64,000 nucleotides of DNA from the NCBI RefSeq assembly GCF_004833285.1, contig NZ_STFG01000001.1, forward strand, positions 62,001 through 126,000, read 5' to 3'. A program made the translations under genes and the position numbers. Below are positions 61,866-64,000 of this stretch, piece after piece (the stretch's first letter is position 1; each line of letters starts with the position of its first letter). This stretch comes from Lampropedia puyangensis (GTDB lineage Bacteria > Pseudomonadota > Gammaproteobacteria > Burkholderiales > Burkholderiaceae_C). The notes under the pieces were generated by a model. It was not told the origin of the DNA, did no database searches, and saw only the letters and a program-made list of their open reading frames with translations.

Positions 61866-63050
61866 TCAGGGCTGCAAATCAATGCGAACAACGCTTTCTT
61901 TGCTGTCTTTGCGCCATGCGGTGTGTTTGTCACCGTGCGGATTTTTGACTGTCACATACAAGGTTTTCCCATTGGTTGAGACGGACAAGGTGTTGGGATG
62001 GACTGGCAGATCGATGGTGCGCTTGATGGCAAAGCTGGTGCCATCAATCACGCTGACCGAGCCGGTGCCGTTGGGCGCCTCGCGTGAAACCCCGCGTGTG
62101 CTGGCATAAATTTCGTTGCGTGCAGGGTTGTACGCGACGTCGAGCAGCCCCAGTCCAGGCACTTTGATCTGTTGGGTGAATTGCCCGCTAGCGATATCGG
62201 CCACGTAGATTTGGTTGGTGTTGCCATCGGCGCCAAACAGGCGCTGGCCTTTGGTGTCAATGGCCAGGTTCACGAAGAAGTGTTTGGAGTCATCAGCCTG
62301 GTTGCTGACGCTGTCGCCAGTGCTGAAGCGGCGTAGTACTTGACCTGCCTCAGGGTCAATGGCCAGAATTTCATCTTTGCCGCCTTGGCTGACGTACAAC
62401 ACATTGGCAGCTTCATCGAAAGCGGCGCCAGCAGTCCAGATGCCTTCACTGGTGATGGTGTGTGCCACGGTATTCGTTGTGCCGTCAACAATCCACACTT
62501 TGCCTGGCTGGCCTGGGCTGGTGACGAATACGCGGTTGCGCGTGGAATCCACCACCACTTTGCGCGTGTGGTCGTAGTAGGGCTCGCCCTTGTCGTTTTT
62601 CTTCTCTTCGCCCAGTTGAATCAGACCTTTGACCATGCCGCTGTTGGCATCCACTACGCTGAGCGAGCCATCCAAAGTGTTGCCGGCATACAGGGTGTTG
62701 GTGGCATTGTTCAATCCGAGTGCAAATGCACGGCGTGGGATTTGGATGGCTTGAACCACCTCCAGCGTGCGCGCATCTAGTCGGTAGATAAAGCCTGCAC
62801 TCTTGGGAGAGAAATCGCCTGCACTGGCAACGAAAACGGAATCGCCTTGGCGTGTAGTGGTGATTTCGTAGATGCCATCAAGACTGTCTTGGCGCAGAAC
62901 GGGGGCTGCGGCCAGGCTCTGCGATGCTGTCGCAGGAGCAACTGCTGAGGAGGAAGTTGGGGTGGATTGACAGGCTACCATCAGCAGCGCGGTGCAAGCT
63001 AAGGCGCTGATTTTGAATGTGGCGGAAGAGCGTGTGGACAAGTGTTTCAT
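61866..63050 (-). CDS. YVTN/YncE-like beta-propeller lipoprotein
   Basis: A 394-residue protein from ATG 63048-63050 (MKHLSTRSSATFKISALACT). The lipobox LMVAC ends the signal, so it should be a lipoprotein. The rest is a seven-bladed propeller of repeated ~40-residue units such as TNTLYAGNTLDGSLSVVDAN, NVLYVSQGGKDEILAIDPEA and KTLYVTVKNPHGDKHTAWRK. E. coli YncE is periplasmic and iron-regulated with unclear function. It lies between the TonB-dependent receptor gene and the DUF4198/MacAB genes, all on one strand, suggesting a shared metal-related role. Confidence 0.87.
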   Translation of the reverse strand: MKHLSTRSSATFKISALACTALLMVACQSTPTSSSAVAPATASQSLAAAPVLRQDSLDGIYEITTTRQGDSVFVASAGDFSPKSAGFIYRLDARTLEVVQAIQIPRRAFALGLNNATNTLYAGNTLDGSLSVVDANSGMVKGLIQLGEEKKNDKGEPYYDHTRKVVVDSTRNRVFVTSPGQPGKVWIVDGTTNTVAHTITSEGIWTAGAAFDEAANVLYVSQGGKDEILAIDPEAGQVLRRFSTGDSVSNQADDSKHFFVNLAIDTKGQRLFGADGNTNQIYVADIASGQFTQQIKVPGLGLLDVAYNPARNEIYASTRGVSREAPNGTGSVSVIDGTSFAIKRTIDLPVHPNTLSVSTNGKTLYVTVKNPHGDKHTAWRKDSKESVVRIDLQP

Positions 63051-63475
63051 AAGTGAATAAGCAAAGTGGCAAGAAGAAAATCGACTCAAAGGCAATGCAA
63101 AGCAAGCGCTGCGGCCATGCATTTTTTGCCATTGGCCTTCGGCGTGGCATCCGAGAGGGTGTGTTGCGTTGTCCTGGAACTTTGCCTGGCAGATAGCCAG
63201 GTAGTTGTTTGGGGTGCACAGCACATTCATCCTGTCGGCGCCAATGGGGTGGCGAGAAGATCGGCAACGGCTCTTTGATGGCCCTTTCTATGTAAGACGA
63301 ATGAGCCATGGGAAAACACCGTTTTGTTTCAAATGATTACATATCCGTGGCTCTGCATATCGTCAGAACCGACCGCAGATGCGGCACCTGAGCGAACGCC
63401 AGCCGATGAAACAAGTGCTGTGATTGACCTGTCTCATCGTGCATGTGCCGTTGCGCTACCAAAGCCGGGCCGCTC
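63051..63475. other. Non-coding region between TonB receptor and propeller lipoprotein genes
   Basis: About 425 bases without a credible gene. It presumably holds the propeller-gene promoter. I looked for a Fur box and found only weak A+T-rich similarity near 63330-63355. The first bases downstream of the receptor stop share an 11-mer with the interspersed element. Confidence 0.5.
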
Positions 63476-64000
63476 TTAATCAGGCAATTGGTACTTGATG
63501 GTCAGCATCACACTTCTGGGTTTGCCGTAGGTGATGTAGCCGCCAGCAAAGCTGGTATAGGTTTTATCGAATAGGTTGTCGATATTGAGCTGTGCATTCC
63601 AGTCACGCGCGATCTGATAGGACAGCATCAAGTCGGCGACGACGAATGAGCCTTGGTCACGTCTTGCCCATCCTGATGGCAATTGTGCGCCGTGGTAGAT
63701 GGCGCTTTGCCAGCGTGCGCCTGCACCGACTTTGAGTTGTCGCAGCGCCCCCGGTAATTGGTAAGCGCTGAACAAATGCAGTTGGTTGACAGGGCGTGCC
63801 CCATTCAAGCGAGCTCCGTCGGCACTGTGGGCCAATGTGCGTGAGAAGCCGGTCATCCAATTCCAGGAGGGATGCAGTTGACCCGAGAGTTCTGCCTCAA
63901 ACCCTTTGCTGGAAACGCCTCGCTCGCCCCGGTAGGCGTTGTCCGTGGTTCCTGGAATGAGTGCGTCACCATCGAGTACGGCGACGTTGTCTTGGTTGAT
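63476..64000 (-). CDS. TonB-dependent (siderophore) receptor, C-terminal part only
   Basis: The last 174 residues of an outer-membrane receptor; the gene enters from the right edge. YRGERGVSSKGFEAELSGQL, WNWMTGFSRTLAHSADG and the terminal strands DWNAQLNIDNLFDKTYTSFA and SVMLTIKYQLPD are the barrel end of TonB-dependent siderophore receptors (FhuE/PupB-like). It imports a ferric complex using TonB energy. With the downstream propeller lipoprotein, DUF4198 protein and MacAB pump on the same strand it suggests a metal-ligand traffic cluster. Its stop codon sits in a sequence shared with the ends of the interspersed repeats. Confidence 0.9.
   Translation of the reverse strand: MNQDNVAVLDGDALIPGTTDNAYRGERGVSSKGFEAELSGQLHPSWNWMTGFSRTLAHSADGARLNGARPVNQLHLFSAYQLPGALRQLKVGAGARWQSAIYHGAQLPSGWARRDQGSFVVADLMLSYQIARDWNAQLNIDNLFDKTYTSFAGGYITYGKPRSVMLTIKYQLPD

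Noticed and set aside
63300-63360. Fur box upstream of the propeller lipoprotein gene
   Set aside because: Only loose A+T-rich similarity; no recognisable GATAAT-type hexamer triplet.
1-64000. tRNA, rRNA, CRISPR arrays, transposases or phage genes
   Set aside because: I looked for cloverleaf-like sequences, regular direct repeats with spacers and DDE/tyrosine recombinase motifs, and saw none I could support.

Overview
The window looks like the chromosome of a Burkholderiales bacterium, most likely a Comamonadaceae relative. The reasons are four orphan Bug-type (tripartite tricarboxylate) periplasmic binding proteins, many LysR and IclR regulators each sitting divergently from a small catabolic operon, a single-polypeptide ArgA next to ZapE, and moderate G+C (60-base samples of ordinary genes count near 53 %). 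The genus assignment is inference. I saw no rRNA, tRNA, CRISPR array, transposase or phage gene.

Layout. 0-4.7 kb: an acyl-CoA thioesterase (cut by the edge), an S9 peptidase, an HI0933-type flavoprotein and an IclR regulator. 4.7-8.4 kb: a TRAP transporter operon with a type II dehydroquinase (aroQ) inside it, behind three operator-like half sites spaced 18 bp apart. 8.4-12.5 kb: mmsA with a divergent LysR and twin identical operators, then an orphan LivK-type binding protein. 13-16.2 kb: argA, zapE and an acidic protein. 16.3-24.4 kb: LysR plus a CoA-ester operon (acyl-CoA dehydrogenase, two Bug proteins, two class III CoA-transferases, a thioesterase). 24.4-32.6 kb: a minus-strand operon carrying the lower half of a homoprotocatechuate-like meta pathway (HpaH, HpaI, semialdehyde dehydrogenase) with FAH-family, amidohydrolase, RidA and Bug genes, facing a flavin reductase and an IclR regulator. 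32.6-41.1 kb: rlhA, two related LysR genes with small catabolic clusters, and a Bug/alpha-hydroxyacid oxidase/DapA-family operon.

41.4-45.5 kb holds the most unusual gene: a 1336-residue surface protein with a filamentous-haemagglutinin-like N-terminus, Ig-like C-terminal domains and a C-terminal sorting-like tail. About 2.15 kb of its interior is far richer in G+C than its two ends, so it looks mosaic. 45.6-52.4 kb: a luciferase-like monooxygenase, a LysR gene broken by a one-base frameshift beside an aldo/keto reductase and a CMD-family gene, and a PaaX-type regulator facing a crotonase/acyl-CoA ligase pair. 52.4-57.5 kb: copper detoxification (P1B ATPase, multicopper oxidase, small His/Cys/Met protein) and a Fur-family regulator lacking the usual histidine cluster. 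57.6-64 kb: MacB, MacA, a DUF4198-like protein, a beta-propeller lipoprotein and the end of a TonB-dependent receptor, plausibly one metal or siderophore export/import cluster.

Three copies of a roughly 125-130 bp intergenic element with inverted terminal arms and internal stems lie at 12.9, 20.3 and 26.0 kb. They are the clearest multi-copy element in the window.
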